A DNA stretch of 14,711 bases from Flavobacteriales bacterium UBA2040. GTDB taxonomy: Bacteria > Bacteroidota > Bacteroidia > Flavobacteriales_D > Crocinitomicaceae. The stretch covers positions 1 through 14,711 of the forward strand of contig DDBE01000073.1 of assembly GCA_002332715.1 (NCBI GenBank), written 5' to 3'. Of the stretch, positions 1-7,265 are shown piece after piece (position 1 is the stretch's first letter; each line of letters starts with the position of its first letter). The notes below the pieces were generated by a model that made no database searches, had not been told where the DNA came from, and saw only the letters and a list, made by a program, of their open reading frames with translations. The translations under genes were made by a program, and so were the position numbers.

Positions 1-1374
1 ACCTTGCCAAGTATGTGTCCAAGCACCGTTTAGGGAATTTAAGTCATTCGAAGTTGGTCCAGCAATCAATACTTTTTGAGACCTATCTAATGGTAGAAAG
101 TTGTCTGTGTTCTTAAGCAACGTTATTGATTCAGCAGCAGAAGTATATGCGGCTTTTTTAAATTCCTCAGAACCAAATTTCGAATATTGTGTAGATTCCG
201 GCTCATCAAATAATCCCATAGCCATTTTTACTCGTAATATTCTTCGTACCCCATCGTCTAAACGTTCTGAAGTAATTTCTTTTTCACAAACTGCTTTAAT
301 CATGTCCTCACAATAGGTCTTGTAATGTGGATTCGTGGGTACCATACTCATGTCTACACCTGAATTGAAAGCCAATACTATAGCTTCCTGCGGACTTCCA
401 GCCACCTCGTGCACTGTTTCAAGCATGATATAATCTTCCCAATCCGATACTGCGAATCCTTTAAAACCCCACTCATCTTTCAAAACATCCGTCAACAAGT
501 ATTTATTCGCATGTCCAGGAATTCCATTTACATCACCACTATTCACCATAACCGTCATTGCTCCTCCTTCGATAGCTTTTTGAAATGAAGGCAAGTACAA
601 TTCTTTCATAAATTTCGATGGAATCCATGCGGGCGTCCTGTCTCTTCCTGAAAATGAACCACTATAACCGACGAAATGCTTCAGACAACTCGCTACATGA
701 TTTGCATCTAATGGACCTTTACCTTGATATCCGTTGATTAATTCTAACCCTAATTCACTTGCCAAAAATGGATCTTCACCTAAAGTTTCAAAGTATCTAG
801 ACCAAAGAGGTTGTCGCGCTAAATCAAGAACAGGTGAAAAATTCCATTTCAGTCCAGTATACCTCATTTCGTAAGCGGTTATTTCAGCAAATTTTCTCGC
901 CAAATCTCTATTCCAGGTTGCTGCCAAACCAATTTCTTGAGGAAAAAGAGTGGCACCCACAGTGTAGTTAGCCCCGTGTATGGCATCTATTCCATAAATT
1001 ATTGGAACCTCCGTTTTCAACTCCTGACAAATATTTTCAATATCGTTGAGAATATTTTTCCATACCTCAATTGTAAGCGTATGTGATGAAACGTTTAAAA
1101 TTGATCCAACTTTAAAAGAATCAATCGCTTCTATCAATTTTACTTTGTCGATTTGAGCTGGTTCAAGGCTCTTGCCAGTTGAATCTATTTTTAAAACGGC
1201 ATCCAGAGTAATTTGACAGGTCTGCCCTACTTTTTCGGCAATTGACATTTTTTTAAGCAGTCGGTTAATCTTCTTTTCATGTATTTCATTTATCTCGAAT
1301 GAACTCTGACATAAAGAAAAAAATGAAAAACTTAAAAAGAATATTAATAACAGGTTGGTGCGAGAATATATCAT
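1..1374 (-). CDS. Glycoside hydrolase family 3 enzyme (beta-glucosidase type), secreted; 3' end cut by window edge
   Basis: A reading frame open for 458 codons runs from ATG at 1374 to the left edge, so the C-terminus is missing. The first ~23 residues form a signal peptide (MIYSRTNLLLIFFL then SLCQ), so the enzyme is exported, probably to the periplasm or beyond. GH3 hallmarks appear in order: GIDAIHGANY and GATLFPQEIGLAATW, then ETLGEDPFL, KHFVGYSGSFSGRD (K232-H233), and AVSDWED. D311 in the last motif is the expected catalytic nucleophile. AAESITLLKN followed by LPL begins the second, alpha/beta GH3 domain, which normally carries the acid/base residue; that residue lies outside the window. 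The family cleaves terminal non-reducing beta-glycosides with retention. The GIDAIHG...GATLFP pattern resembles beta-glucan-acting exo-glucosidases, but the exact substrate cannot be read here. The gene is transcribed away from yqgE; a TAnnTTTG box lies 38 bases upstream. Confidence 0.93.
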   Translation of the reverse strand, partial: MIYSRTNLLLIFFLSFSFFSLCQSSFEINEIHEKKINRLLKKMSIAEKVGQTCQITLDAVLKIDSTGKSLEPAQIDKVKLIEAIDSFKVGSILNVSSHTLTIEVWKNILNDIENICQELKTEVPIIYGIDAIHGANYTVGATLFPQEIGLAATWNRDLARKFAEITAYEMRYTGLKWNFSPVLDLARQPLWSRYFETLGEDPFLASELGLELINGYQGKGPLDANHVASCLKHFVGYSGSFSGRDRTPAWIPSKFMKELYLPSFQKAIEGGAMTVMVNSGDVNGIPGHANKYLLTDVLKDEWGFKGFAVSDWEDYIMLETVHEVAGSPQEAIVLAFNSGVDMSMVPTNPHYKTYCEDMIKAVCEKEITSERLDDGVRRILRVKMAMGLFDEPESTQYSKFGSEEFKKAAYTSAAESITLLKNTDNFLPLDRSQKVLIAGPTSNDLNSLNGAWTHTWQG

Positions 1375-1411
1375 TTTGTTAGTTTTGAATACGAATATAT
1401 TTATTTATTGT

Positions 1412-1419
1412 CAAAAGTA
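1412..1419 (-). promoter_or_regulatory. Putative Bacteroidetes -7 box for the GH3 gene
   Basis: On the minus strand this reads TACTTTTG, matching TAnnTTTG, the -7 consensus of the Bacteroidetes primary sigma factor. It would give a leader of about 30 bases before the GH3 ATG at 1374. No good TTTG -33 partner is visible at the usual distance, so the call rests on one half-site. Confidence 0.4.
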
Positions 1420-1534
1420 CAATATCTCATTATTATTGCATCCCTAACGAGCTTATTTCATAAGAAATGGAGAATCACGCTTTTTATTCTTTAACACAGG
1501 ATGTTTTTAAATATATTTATAGAAAAGTCTAAAT

Positions 1535-2113
1535 TTGCTTGATTTAAATTTTAATACACGATTATTGCCTGAAGCAGGCTTATTGCTTCTTTCCGAACCT
1601 TTTCTTGATAATGAATATTTTACGCGAAGCGTAATTCTCCTTTGTGAGCACAACGAGAAAGGAAGTTTTGGATTCGTTCTGAACAATTTTCTTGAAAAAA
1701 AATTTGATGGTCTTCCCGAATACATTCTCGAATCGAATCCGAAAATCAGCATCGGAGGCCCAGTTGAAGTATCACACTTTTATTTCATTCACTCCTTTGG
1801 TGATAAAGTTCCAGGGAGTTCGGAATTAGTAAATGGAATATTCTTAGGCGGCGACTTTGAAATCTTAAAGAGTTTATTGAAAGCAGAGGAGCATCCGGAA
1901 AAATGTGTTCGTTATTTTCTCGGTTATTCCGGCTGGGATGCGCAACAGTTAAACGATGAGATCAAGGAGAAATCATGGGTGGTTTGCCGCCCGAAAAACA
2001 ATTCTTGGATCATGGATACCAAAAATGACAACCTCTGGGAAGACAGTTTAAAGTCTTTGGGAGGGAAATATGAGATGTTTTCAAAATTTCCAGTCAATCC
2101 AAACAACAATTAA
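1535..2113 (+). CDS. yqgE: YqgE/AlgH family protein (UPF0301)
   Basis: The 192-residue product has the YqgE/AlgH fold signatures: LLLLSEPFLDNEYFTRSV near residues 16-33, CEHNEKGSFGFVLN at 37-50, GGPVE at 74-78 and FLGYSGWDAQQL at 128-139. Length is normal for the family. The molecular function is not settled; AlgH was linked to alginate regulation in Pseudomonas, but no general mechanism is established. No ATG is available near the N-terminus. TTG at 1535 is the first possible start, since an in-frame TAG lies at 1520-1522. A second TTG at 1565 would give MPEAGLLLLSEPFL, which also fits where family members begin. The TAAATTTG at 1530-1537 matches a -7 box; if it is real, the start would have to be the downstream TTG. 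The gene is divergent from GH3 and co-directional with the acyltransferase remnant 37 bases downstream. Confidence 0.9.
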   Translation: MLDLNFNTRLLPEAGLLLLSEPFLDNEYFTRSVILLCEHNEKGSFGFVLNNFLEKKFDGLPEYILESNPKISIGGPVEVSHFYFIHSFGDKVPGSSELVNGIFLGGDFEILKSLLKAEEHPEKCVRYFLGYSGWDAQQLNDEIKEKSWVVCRPKNNSWIMDTKNDNLWEDSLKSLGGKYEMFSKFPVNPNNN

Positions 2114-2150
2114 CATTTTTTCACGTTCCTGAATAAAATAAAAAGAATTT

Positions 2151-2484
2151 ATGGAGATATCGCTACCAAGTAAACGTGAAAAGAGTAGTTTTGCCGCTCG
2201 TATAATAAAAAAAGGTAATTTGCTCAGTAAAATACTTTATTGTGGTTTGGTAATTCCGATCTCCTCTCTACCGTTCAGGGTATTATATTGGCTTACCGAC
2301 TTTGTTAACATCCTAGCTTATTATGTAGTTGGTTACCGGAAAAAGATTGTTCGTCAAAATTTAAAAAACTCGTTTCCAGAGCGTTCTAGATCAACACACC
2401 AAATATTTGGAAATGGTCATCGCTGAAAATCCAGAGTATTGGTTGTGGTCGCATCGTCGTTGGAAACACAAAAAGCCTGAATGA
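2151..2484 (+). pseudogene. LpxL-type lipid A/aminolipid acyltransferase, internally deleted remnant
   Basis: The first ~77 codons encode an acyltransferase N-terminus: a basic leader, a hydrophobic segment LLSKILYCGLVIPISSLPFR, then GYRKKIVRQNLKNSFPE. By hand this matches the intact paralog at 3769-4692 at about half of ~56 residues. After SFPERS the frame degenerates and stops at 2424-2426. In the +1 frame, from about 2388 to TGA at 2482-2484, a clear C-terminal tail of the same family appears: DQHTKYLEMVIAENPEYW then LWSHRRWKHKKPE. Relative to the paralog, about 200 central residues are gone, including the HX4E catalytic motif, and the two ends lie in different frames. The junction is near 2384-2392. 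The gene is therefore non-functional as an acyltransferase. Its original stop codon overlaps the rarA ATG. A 91-residue product of the N-terminal frame could still be made, but I see no function for it. Confidence 0.88.
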
Positions 2485-3764
2485 TAATGCCTTCGACTCC
2501 CTTGGCGGAAAGAATGAGACCGTTTACCTTGGAGGAATACATAGGTCAAAATCATCTACTTGCTGAAGGAGCTTCTTTACGCCGTGCCTTAGATGCTGGT
2601 GTTTTACCTTCGATTATTTTATGGGGCCCCCCAGGAGTTGGGAAAACGACTCTGGCTCAAATCATTGCAAACAAATTAAAACGTCCACTCTCAACTCTTT
2701 CTGCTATTTCAAGCGGAGTTAAAGATGTACGAGATGTAATTCAACGTGCCGAATCTGGAGGAATGTTCAAACAAGAAGGCACCATCCTTTTTATTGATGA
2801 GATCCACCGTTTTTCGAAATCTCAACAAGATTCTTTGCTTGGTGCGGTTGAAAAAGGCGTCGTTACTTTAATTGGTGCCACGACTGAAAATCCATCTTTT
2901 GAGGTAATCTCAGCCCTTTTATCAAGGTGTCAAGTGTATACCTTGGAATCGCATGGTAAGGATGAGTTACAGCTAATTTTAAACCGTGCCATTTCAAAAG
3001 ATGAATGGTTAAAAACCAAGAACATTGTTCTTGAAGAAACCAATGCCTTGTTCGCCATTTCAGGTGGTGATTCCCGAAAACTATTGAGTGTGTTCGAATT
3101 GGTCGTTGGCGCTCAAGAAAAGGAAGACCAAGTGATTGTCACAGACGAATTAGTCACAAATATTGCTCAACAAAATATAGCTCGTTACGACAAAGACGGC
3201 GAACAACATTACGATATCGTTTCCGCTTTCATCAAATCTATTCGAGGTAGCGACGCCGATGCTGGAATATACTGGTTGGCGCGCATGATTGAAGGCGGCG
3301 AAGACCCTAAGTTTATTGCTAGAAGATTAATCATTCTTGCCGCTGAAGATATTGGTGTTGCGAATCCTACTGCTTTAATTTTAGCGAACAATTGTTTTCA
3401 AGCGGTTACAACCATCGGTTGGCCCGAAAGTCGTATTATCCTTGCTCAATGTGTTGTTTATTTAGCAACTAGTCCGAAAGGAAATGCCAGTTATATGGCC
3501 ATTGGAAAAGCACAAGAGGAAGTAAGGAAATCGGGAAATTTACCTGTACCTCTTCCGCTTAGAAATGCACCAACCAAACTCATGAAAGAGCTCGGTTATG
3601 GTAAAGATTATTTATATTCGCACAACTTTCCAGGCAATTTTGTTCAACAAGAATTCATGCCCGATGGACTGGAGAATTCGCAATTTTTTAAAGCGGGTAG
3701 TAACAGCCGAGAAATCGAAATTGAAAAATACATTCAAGAGCGCTGGGGAGATAAATACAAATAA
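2481..3764 (+). CDS. rarA: Replication-associated recombination protein RarA (MgsA/WRNIP1 family AAA+ ATPase)
   Basis: RarA is a cytoplasmic AAA+ ATPase related to clamp loaders that acts at stalled or collapsed replication forks. The 427-residue product starts with the diagnostic TPLAERMRPFTLEEYIGQ (residues 6-23). Walker A is GPPGVGKT (49-56), Walker B ILFIDE (102-107) followed by IHRF, sensor GATTEN, and the arginine-finger region LLSRCQ. The C-terminal half carries the RarA-specific tetramerisation segment, including MIEGGEDPKFIARRLIILAA from residue 269 and then EDIGVANP. Length is normal. Two starts are possible: ATG 2481, overlapping the stop of the upstream acyltransferase tail as ATGA, or ATG 2487, giving MPSTPLAERM; both leave the protein intact. 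It is followed after only 4 bases by the intact acyltransferase gene, suggesting cotranscription. Confidence 0.97.
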   Translation: MIMPSTPLAERMRPFTLEEYIGQNHLLAEGASLRRALDAGVLPSIILWGPPGVGKTTLAQIIANKLKRPLSTLSAISSGVKDVRDVIQRAESGGMFKQEGTILFIDEIHRFSKSQQDSLLGAVEKGVVTLIGATTENPSFEVISALLSRCQVYTLESHGKDELQLILNRAISKDEWLKTKNIVLEETNALFAISGGDSRKLLSVFELVVGAQEKEDQVIVTDELVTNIAQQNIARYDKDGEQHYDIVSAFIKSIRGSDADAGIYWLARMIEGGEDPKFIARRLIILAAEDIGVANPTALILANNCFQAVTTIGWPESRIILAQCVVYLATSPKGNASYMAIGKAQEEVRKSGNLPVPLPLRNAPTKLMKELGYGKDYLYSHNFPGNFVQQEFMPDGLENSQFFKAGSNSREIEIEKYIQERWGDKYK

Positions 3765-3768
3765 CCTT

Positions 3769-4692
3769 ATGCTCTCGAAATTAGCGTATTACCTTCTTGT
3801 TATTCCAATATCGCTACTTCCGCTCTGGGTTCTTTATTTGTTTACCGACATCTTTTATTTACTACTCATTTCTATAATTTCTTATCGACGAGGTGTTGTA
3901 CGAAATAATATTGCAAATTCATTTCCAGATAAAACAGACAAAGAACGGAGAAAAATTGAACGGAAATTTTACAGACATTTCACTGATTTGTTAGCCGAAG
4001 GTGTTAAAAATCTTACCATTTCAAAAATGCAATTGAAAAAACGGATTCATGTTCAAAATCGGGATGAAATTGATCAATTGTATATTCAAGGCAAGAATGT
4101 GATTTTCGTTGGTGGACACTACAACAACTGGGAATGGGTTATTTGTGCCCAGAACTTTCTATTCGCTCATCAAGCTGTTGGTATCGGAATGCCCATGACC
4201 AACACCTTTTGGGACAAAAGGATTAACCTTCGACGCTCTCGTTTTGGAATGAAAATAGTTCATGCGAAAAACTTCAAAGAAACGCTTCGTCAAGAAAATG
4301 GTAATCCAATTTCATTGCTTGTTTTAGCAGACCAAAGTCCTGGAGATTCGATGAAATCGTATTGGACCAAGTTTCTCAATCAGGATACTGCAGTAGCATT
4401 TGGTACTGAAAATATTGCCCATGAATACAATTACGCTGTGGTGTTTTTGCACACGACGAAGGTGAAACGTGGATATTACAATGTAACCTTTGAGCCAATT
4501 TGTAATTTACCATCTGAAATGAAGTACGGTGAAATAACGGATGCCCATGTAAAAAGTCTTGAAAACGACATTTACAAAGATCCGCAATATTGGATTTGGT
4601 CGCACAAACGTTGGAAAAGAGAAATTCCAGAAAACCTTGAGGAATTAAGAAAACAACAATATGAAAAATTTACTCAACGGTATCGTTCTTAG
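3769..4692 (+). CDS. LpxL/HtrB-type lysophospholipid or lipid A acyltransferase, intact paralog
   Basis: The product has 307 residues from ATG 3769, 4 bases after the rarA stop. An earlier in-frame ATG at 3598 lies inside rarA and would add unrelated sequence before the natural hydrophobic N-terminus MLSKLAYYLLVIPISLLP, so I reject it. After the membrane anchor (about residues 5-37) come YRRGVVRNNIANSFP and the active-site motif HYNNWE (H117...E122), which fits the HX4D/E dyad of LpxL-like acyltransferases. LADQSP and YWIWSHKRWKRE are further family motifs. Such enzymes transfer acyl chains onto lipid A precursors at the inner membrane; in Bacteroidota some homologs act on aminolipids instead, so the acceptor is uncertain. 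The C-terminus extends about 18 residues beyond the point where the broken paralog stopped, and its last 32 bases overlap the next gene. Confidence 0.92.
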   Translation: MLSKLAYYLLVIPISLLPLWVLYLFTDIFYLLLISIISYRRGVVRNNIANSFPDKTDKERRKIERKFYRHFTDLLAEGVKNLTISKMQLKKRIHVQNRDEIDQLYIQGKNVIFVGGHYNNWEWVICAQNFLFAHQAVGIGMPMTNTFWDKRINLRRSRFGMKIVHAKNFKETLRQENGNPISLLVLADQSPGDSMKSYWTKFLNQDTAVAFGTENIAHEYNYAVVFLHTTKVKRGYYNVTFEPICNLPSEMKYGEITDAHVKSLENDIYKDPQYWIWSHKRWKREIPENLEELRKQQYEKFTQRYRS

Positions 4693-5674
4693 TATTCTGT
4701 TCTTTCTCACAATTGACACCTTCGGTCAAACTGAGAATAAGCTACTGTTTTCGATACAATATGGCAAAAACCCAAGGCTTCATGCGAGAGGTTTAACTGC
4801 GGATAAGAAAAAAATATTCATTGCTGCATCAGATGGTAAACTCTACATTATAGATCGCAAAACAGAAACAGTTGAGGACAGAGATTACAACAGAAATGTC
4901 GAATTACGGGATATTGAGGTTAGTAAAAAATACATTGTTTTATTGGCAAGTGGTGACTCTAGTTCCACTATTACTATCAATCGAAAAACTGAAGAATATG
5001 TGATTAATAAATATCAAGGCCTTTTTTTAGATGGGATTTCTTTGGTTAAAAACTCTCTGTTCATGATGGGCGACCCAAGGGGTGATCGCTTTATGCTTTT
5101 CTATAGTAATGACAATGGTGAATCTTGGACTCAACCCGATAGCCTGCCTCAATCTATTCAAAGTGAGGCCGGCTTTGCAGCGAGTGGAACAAATGTTCAG
5201 ATGACCAATAAAAATGATTGGTATTTTGTTTCAGGCGGAATGGATTCGCGCATGTATTTTTCGCAAGATGCTGGAAAAACATGGAATGATTTTGATCTTG
5301 GGTTCAACCCATGCGAAAGCTGCGGTGCTTATTCTTTCGTCATTCTTCCCGATAATAAAACTTTTATCGCAGTAGGTGGGGATTATACAAAACCCAACGA
5401 GAGAATTGGAACTTGCAGAATTTCAAATGATGGAGGTACAACTTGGCATTCACCAAAAGAAGACTTGATGGGATATCGCTCTAATGTGATGTACCACAAA
5501 GGAATACTCTATGCTTGTGGAACAAATGGAATCGATGTTTCAAGTGATTTTGGAGAATCATGGAGCGAATTTGCAAAAGGAAACTACTTTGTAATGTCGG
5601 TTTTCAAAAAGCAATTGGTAGCAAGTACAATCGAAGGAACTCTTGATTTTTATCACCTTCAAAAGAAAAAATGA
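4661..5674 (+). CDS. Secreted Asp-box (BNR) beta-propeller protein of unknown function
   Basis: The product has 337 residues with a signal peptide (MKNLLNGIVLSILFFLTIDT, cleavage near TFG/QTE), so it is exported. Four Asp-box motifs of the S-x-D-x-G-x-x-W type are visible: SNDNGESW (149-156), SQDAGKTW (201-208), SNDGGTTW (255-262) and SSDFGESW (294-301). The first ~110 residues read as plain propeller blades of the kind ADKKKIFIAASDGKLYIIDR. This pattern is typical of sialidase-like or YCF48-like propellers. It is a fold signature and does not prove sialidase activity; I see no arginine triad I can assign. A pair CESC (218-221) and C252 could form a disulfide. The gene starts inside the acyltransferase gene (32-base overlap) and its TGA overlaps the next ATG (ATGA), so translational coupling at both ends is likely. 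Substrate or partner is unknown. Confidence 0.85.
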   Translation: MKNLLNGIVLSILFFLTIDTFGQTENKLLFSIQYGKNPRLHARGLTADKKKIFIAASDGKLYIIDRKTETVEDRDYNRNVELRDIEVSKKYIVLLASGDSSSTITINRKTEEYVINKYQGLFLDGISLVKNSLFMMGDPRGDRFMLFYSNDNGESWTQPDSLPQSIQSEAGFAASGTNVQMTNKNDWYFVSGGMDSRMYFSQDAGKTWNDFDLGFNPCESCGAYSFVILPDNKTFIAVGGDYTKPNERIGTCRISNDGGTTWHSPKEDLMGYRSNVMYHKGILYACGTNGIDVSSDFGESWSEFAKGNYFVMSVFKKQLVASTIEGTLDFYHLQKKK

Positions 5675-6318
5675 AAGAAATAATTAATCAAATAGAAAGT
5701 GTTCTCAAGGAGGAATGGAAAAATGAACCGACTGGACACGATTGGGAACATATTCGTCGTGTGCGCGATATGTCGATGCACATACAATCTCTCGAAGGTG
5801 GAGATCGTGACGTAATAGAATTAGGCGCTCTTTTACACGATATATCTGATCATAAATTTAATGGAGGTAAACTTAATGCTGGCGGTCAAAAAGCGAAAGA
5901 ATGGTTGATCGAACTCGGTGCCAACATGTCCATAGCAAATGAAGTGGCTTCCCTTGTGGATAAAATCTCATTTAAAGGAGCAAAAGTAGATGCAGGCGTC
6001 TTGTCCTTGGAAACTAAAATCGTACAAGACGCAGATCGTTTGGATGCAATTGGTGCCATTGGAATCGCTCGTGCATTTGCATTTGGAGGAAATAGAAATC
6101 AGATTATATATGCTGAAAACACCGAACCAGTTCTTCACGAATCCTTTGAATCCTATGTTAACGCAAAAACGACGACTATCAATCATTTCTACGAAAAACT
6201 ATTACTTTTGAAAAACGAGATGAATACAACAATAGGAATTCAATTGGCCGAAGAAAGACATCAGTTCATGAAGGATTTTCTTACCCGGTTCTATTCTGAA
6301 TGGAAATTGAATAGATAA
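5671..6318 (+). CDS. HD-domain metal-dependent phosphohydrolase (YedJ/YpgQ-like)
   Basis: The 215-residue cytoplasmic protein shows the HD superfamily metal ligands in order: H27 within GHDWEHIRRV (22-31), H56-D57 in LLHDISDH (54-61), and D122 in VQDADRLDAIGAIG (118-131). The QDADRLDAIGA block and the closing FYEKLLLLKNEMNT helix are typical of the YedJ/YpgQ subgroup. Some members hydrolyse nucleotides or small phosphates, but the physiological substrate here cannot be read from sequence. Start ATG 5671 overlaps the preceding TGA by four bases and the ROK kinase follows after 4 bases, so the gene sits within a tight operon. A housekeeping role in removing phosphorylated by-products of sugar or nucleotide metabolism would fit, but that is inference. 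Confidence 0.9.
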   Translation: MKEIINQIESVLKEEWKNEPTGHDWEHIRRVRDMSMHIQSLEGGDRDVIELGALLHDISDHKFNGGKLNAGGQKAKEWLIELGANMSIANEVASLVDKISFKGAKVDAGVLSLETKIVQDADRLDAIGAIGIARAFAFGGNRNQIIYAENTEPVLHESFESYVNAKTTTINHFYEKLLLLKNEMNTTIGIQLAEERHQFMKDFLTRFYSEWKLNR

Positions 6319-6322
6319 AAAC

Positions 6323-7264
6323 ATGGATCAAAAACATGCCCTAGGCGTTGATATAGGAGGAACAAAAACGGCTTTTGGAGTTGTTTCTGATAAAGGAGTT
6401 ATTATTTTTCATGGAGAAGTTCCTACAAGAGATTATCCCACGCCAGATGAACTAATTAAAGAAATTCACGCTCAAATTTCAGAGGCTGGTTATCCAGATT
6501 TTTTCGGAATTGGAATTGGCGCTCCAAATGGTAATGCTTTGACGGGAAATATTGAATTTGCTCCCAACTTAATGTGGAAAGGCATTGTTCCTATTTGCTC
6601 TTTATTTGAAGAAAAATTTGAAACCCGAAGCATATTAATTAACGATGCCAATGCTGCAGCCGTGGGCGAAAGAATGTTTGGTAATGCAAAGGACTTAGAC
6701 CATTTTGTTACCATTACTTTGGGCACTGGATTAGGCAGTGGAATAATTATCGAAGGACATTTGGTTGAAGGGCAGCATGGATTTGCCGGTGAATATGGTC
6801 ACATAAGGGTTTTTCCAGAAAACGGACGTTTGTGCGGTTGCGGAAGAAATGGCTGTTTGGAAACGTACGTATCATCCACTGGTGTAGTTCGTACATTCAA
6901 AGAATGGATAAATGAAATGCCCTCTGATAGCTTGTTGACAAAAATTGAAAACCCAGATGCACTTGCGATTTTCGATTGTTGGAAGAAAAAAGATGCGTTT
7001 GCGACCAGAATAGTGGATTATACAGCTCAAATTTTAGGACGATCTTTGGCTGATTTCTCCTGCTTTTCTAATCCACAAGCCTTTGTATTATTTGGCGGAA
7101 TCGCCCAAAGTGGCCAAGGGTTCGTTGACAAGGTTAAAATCGAATTGGAAAAAAATATTATCGAACCTTTAAAAGGAAAAGTAGAGATTCGCTTATCTTT
7201 ACTCCATGATGAAAACGCTGCAATACTTGGCTCAGCAGCCACAACTTTCTGGAAATTCAATTAG
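6323..7264 (+). CDS. ROK-family sugar kinase
   Basis: The 313-residue product has all ROK landmarks: the N-terminal phosphate loop DIGGTKTAFG (10-19), GIGIGAPNGNA (62-72), INDANAAAVGE (106-116) with D108 as the expected catalytic base, the second phosphate motif LGTGLGSG (133-140), EYGHIRV (157-163), and the zinc-binding cluster CGCGRNGC (C171, C173, C178, with H160). GLFGG-like ATP-site sequence appears as VLFGGIAQSG. Family members phosphorylate glucose, mannose, fructose, N-acetylglucosamine or related sugars using ATP. The gene ends one base before the GH92 alpha-mannosidase, so mannose is a reasonable candidate, but glucose is equally compatible with the motifs. No DNA-binding helix-turn-helix precedes the kinase domain, so it is an enzyme and not a ROK repressor. 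Confidence 0.93.
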   Translation: MDQKHALGVDIGGTKTAFGVVSDKGVIIFHGEVPTRDYPTPDELIKEIHAQISEAGYPDFFGIGIGAPNGNALTGNIEFAPNLMWKGIVPICSLFEEKFETRSILINDANAAAVGERMFGNAKDLDHFVTITLGTGLGSGIIIEGHLVEGQHGFAGEYGHIRVFPENGRLCGCGRNGCLETYVSSTGVVRTFKEWINEMPSDSLLTKIENPDALAIFDCWKKKDAFATRIVDYTAQILGRSLADFSCFSNPQAFVLFGGIAQSGQGFVDKVKIELEKNIIEPLKGKVEIRLSLLHDENAAILGSAATTFWKFN

Positions 7265-7265
7265 A

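Noticed and set aside
101..316. Plus-strand open frame of 71 codons inside the GH3 region
   Set aside because: It is antisense to the GH3 gene, whose minus-strand frame is unbroken across 458 codons with clear family motifs.
2384..2484. Simple frameshift or sequencing error in the first acyltransferase
   Set aside because: About 200 codons are missing between the two recognisable parts, so a one- or two-base error cannot explain it.
3598..3768. N-terminal extension of the intact acyltransferase starting at ATG 3598
   Set aside because: It lies inside the end of rarA and would place unrelated sequence before the natural membrane anchor; ATG 3769 fits the family and operon spacing.
4661..5674. 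Calling the propeller protein a sialidase
   Set aside because: Asp boxes are structural and occur in many propellers; I could not assign the arginine triad or other catalytic residues.
7206..7265. N-terminal extension of GH92 starting at ATG 7206
   Set aside because: It would overlap the ROK gene and put 20 hydrophilic residues before the signal peptide; ATG 7266 is directly after the ROK stop.
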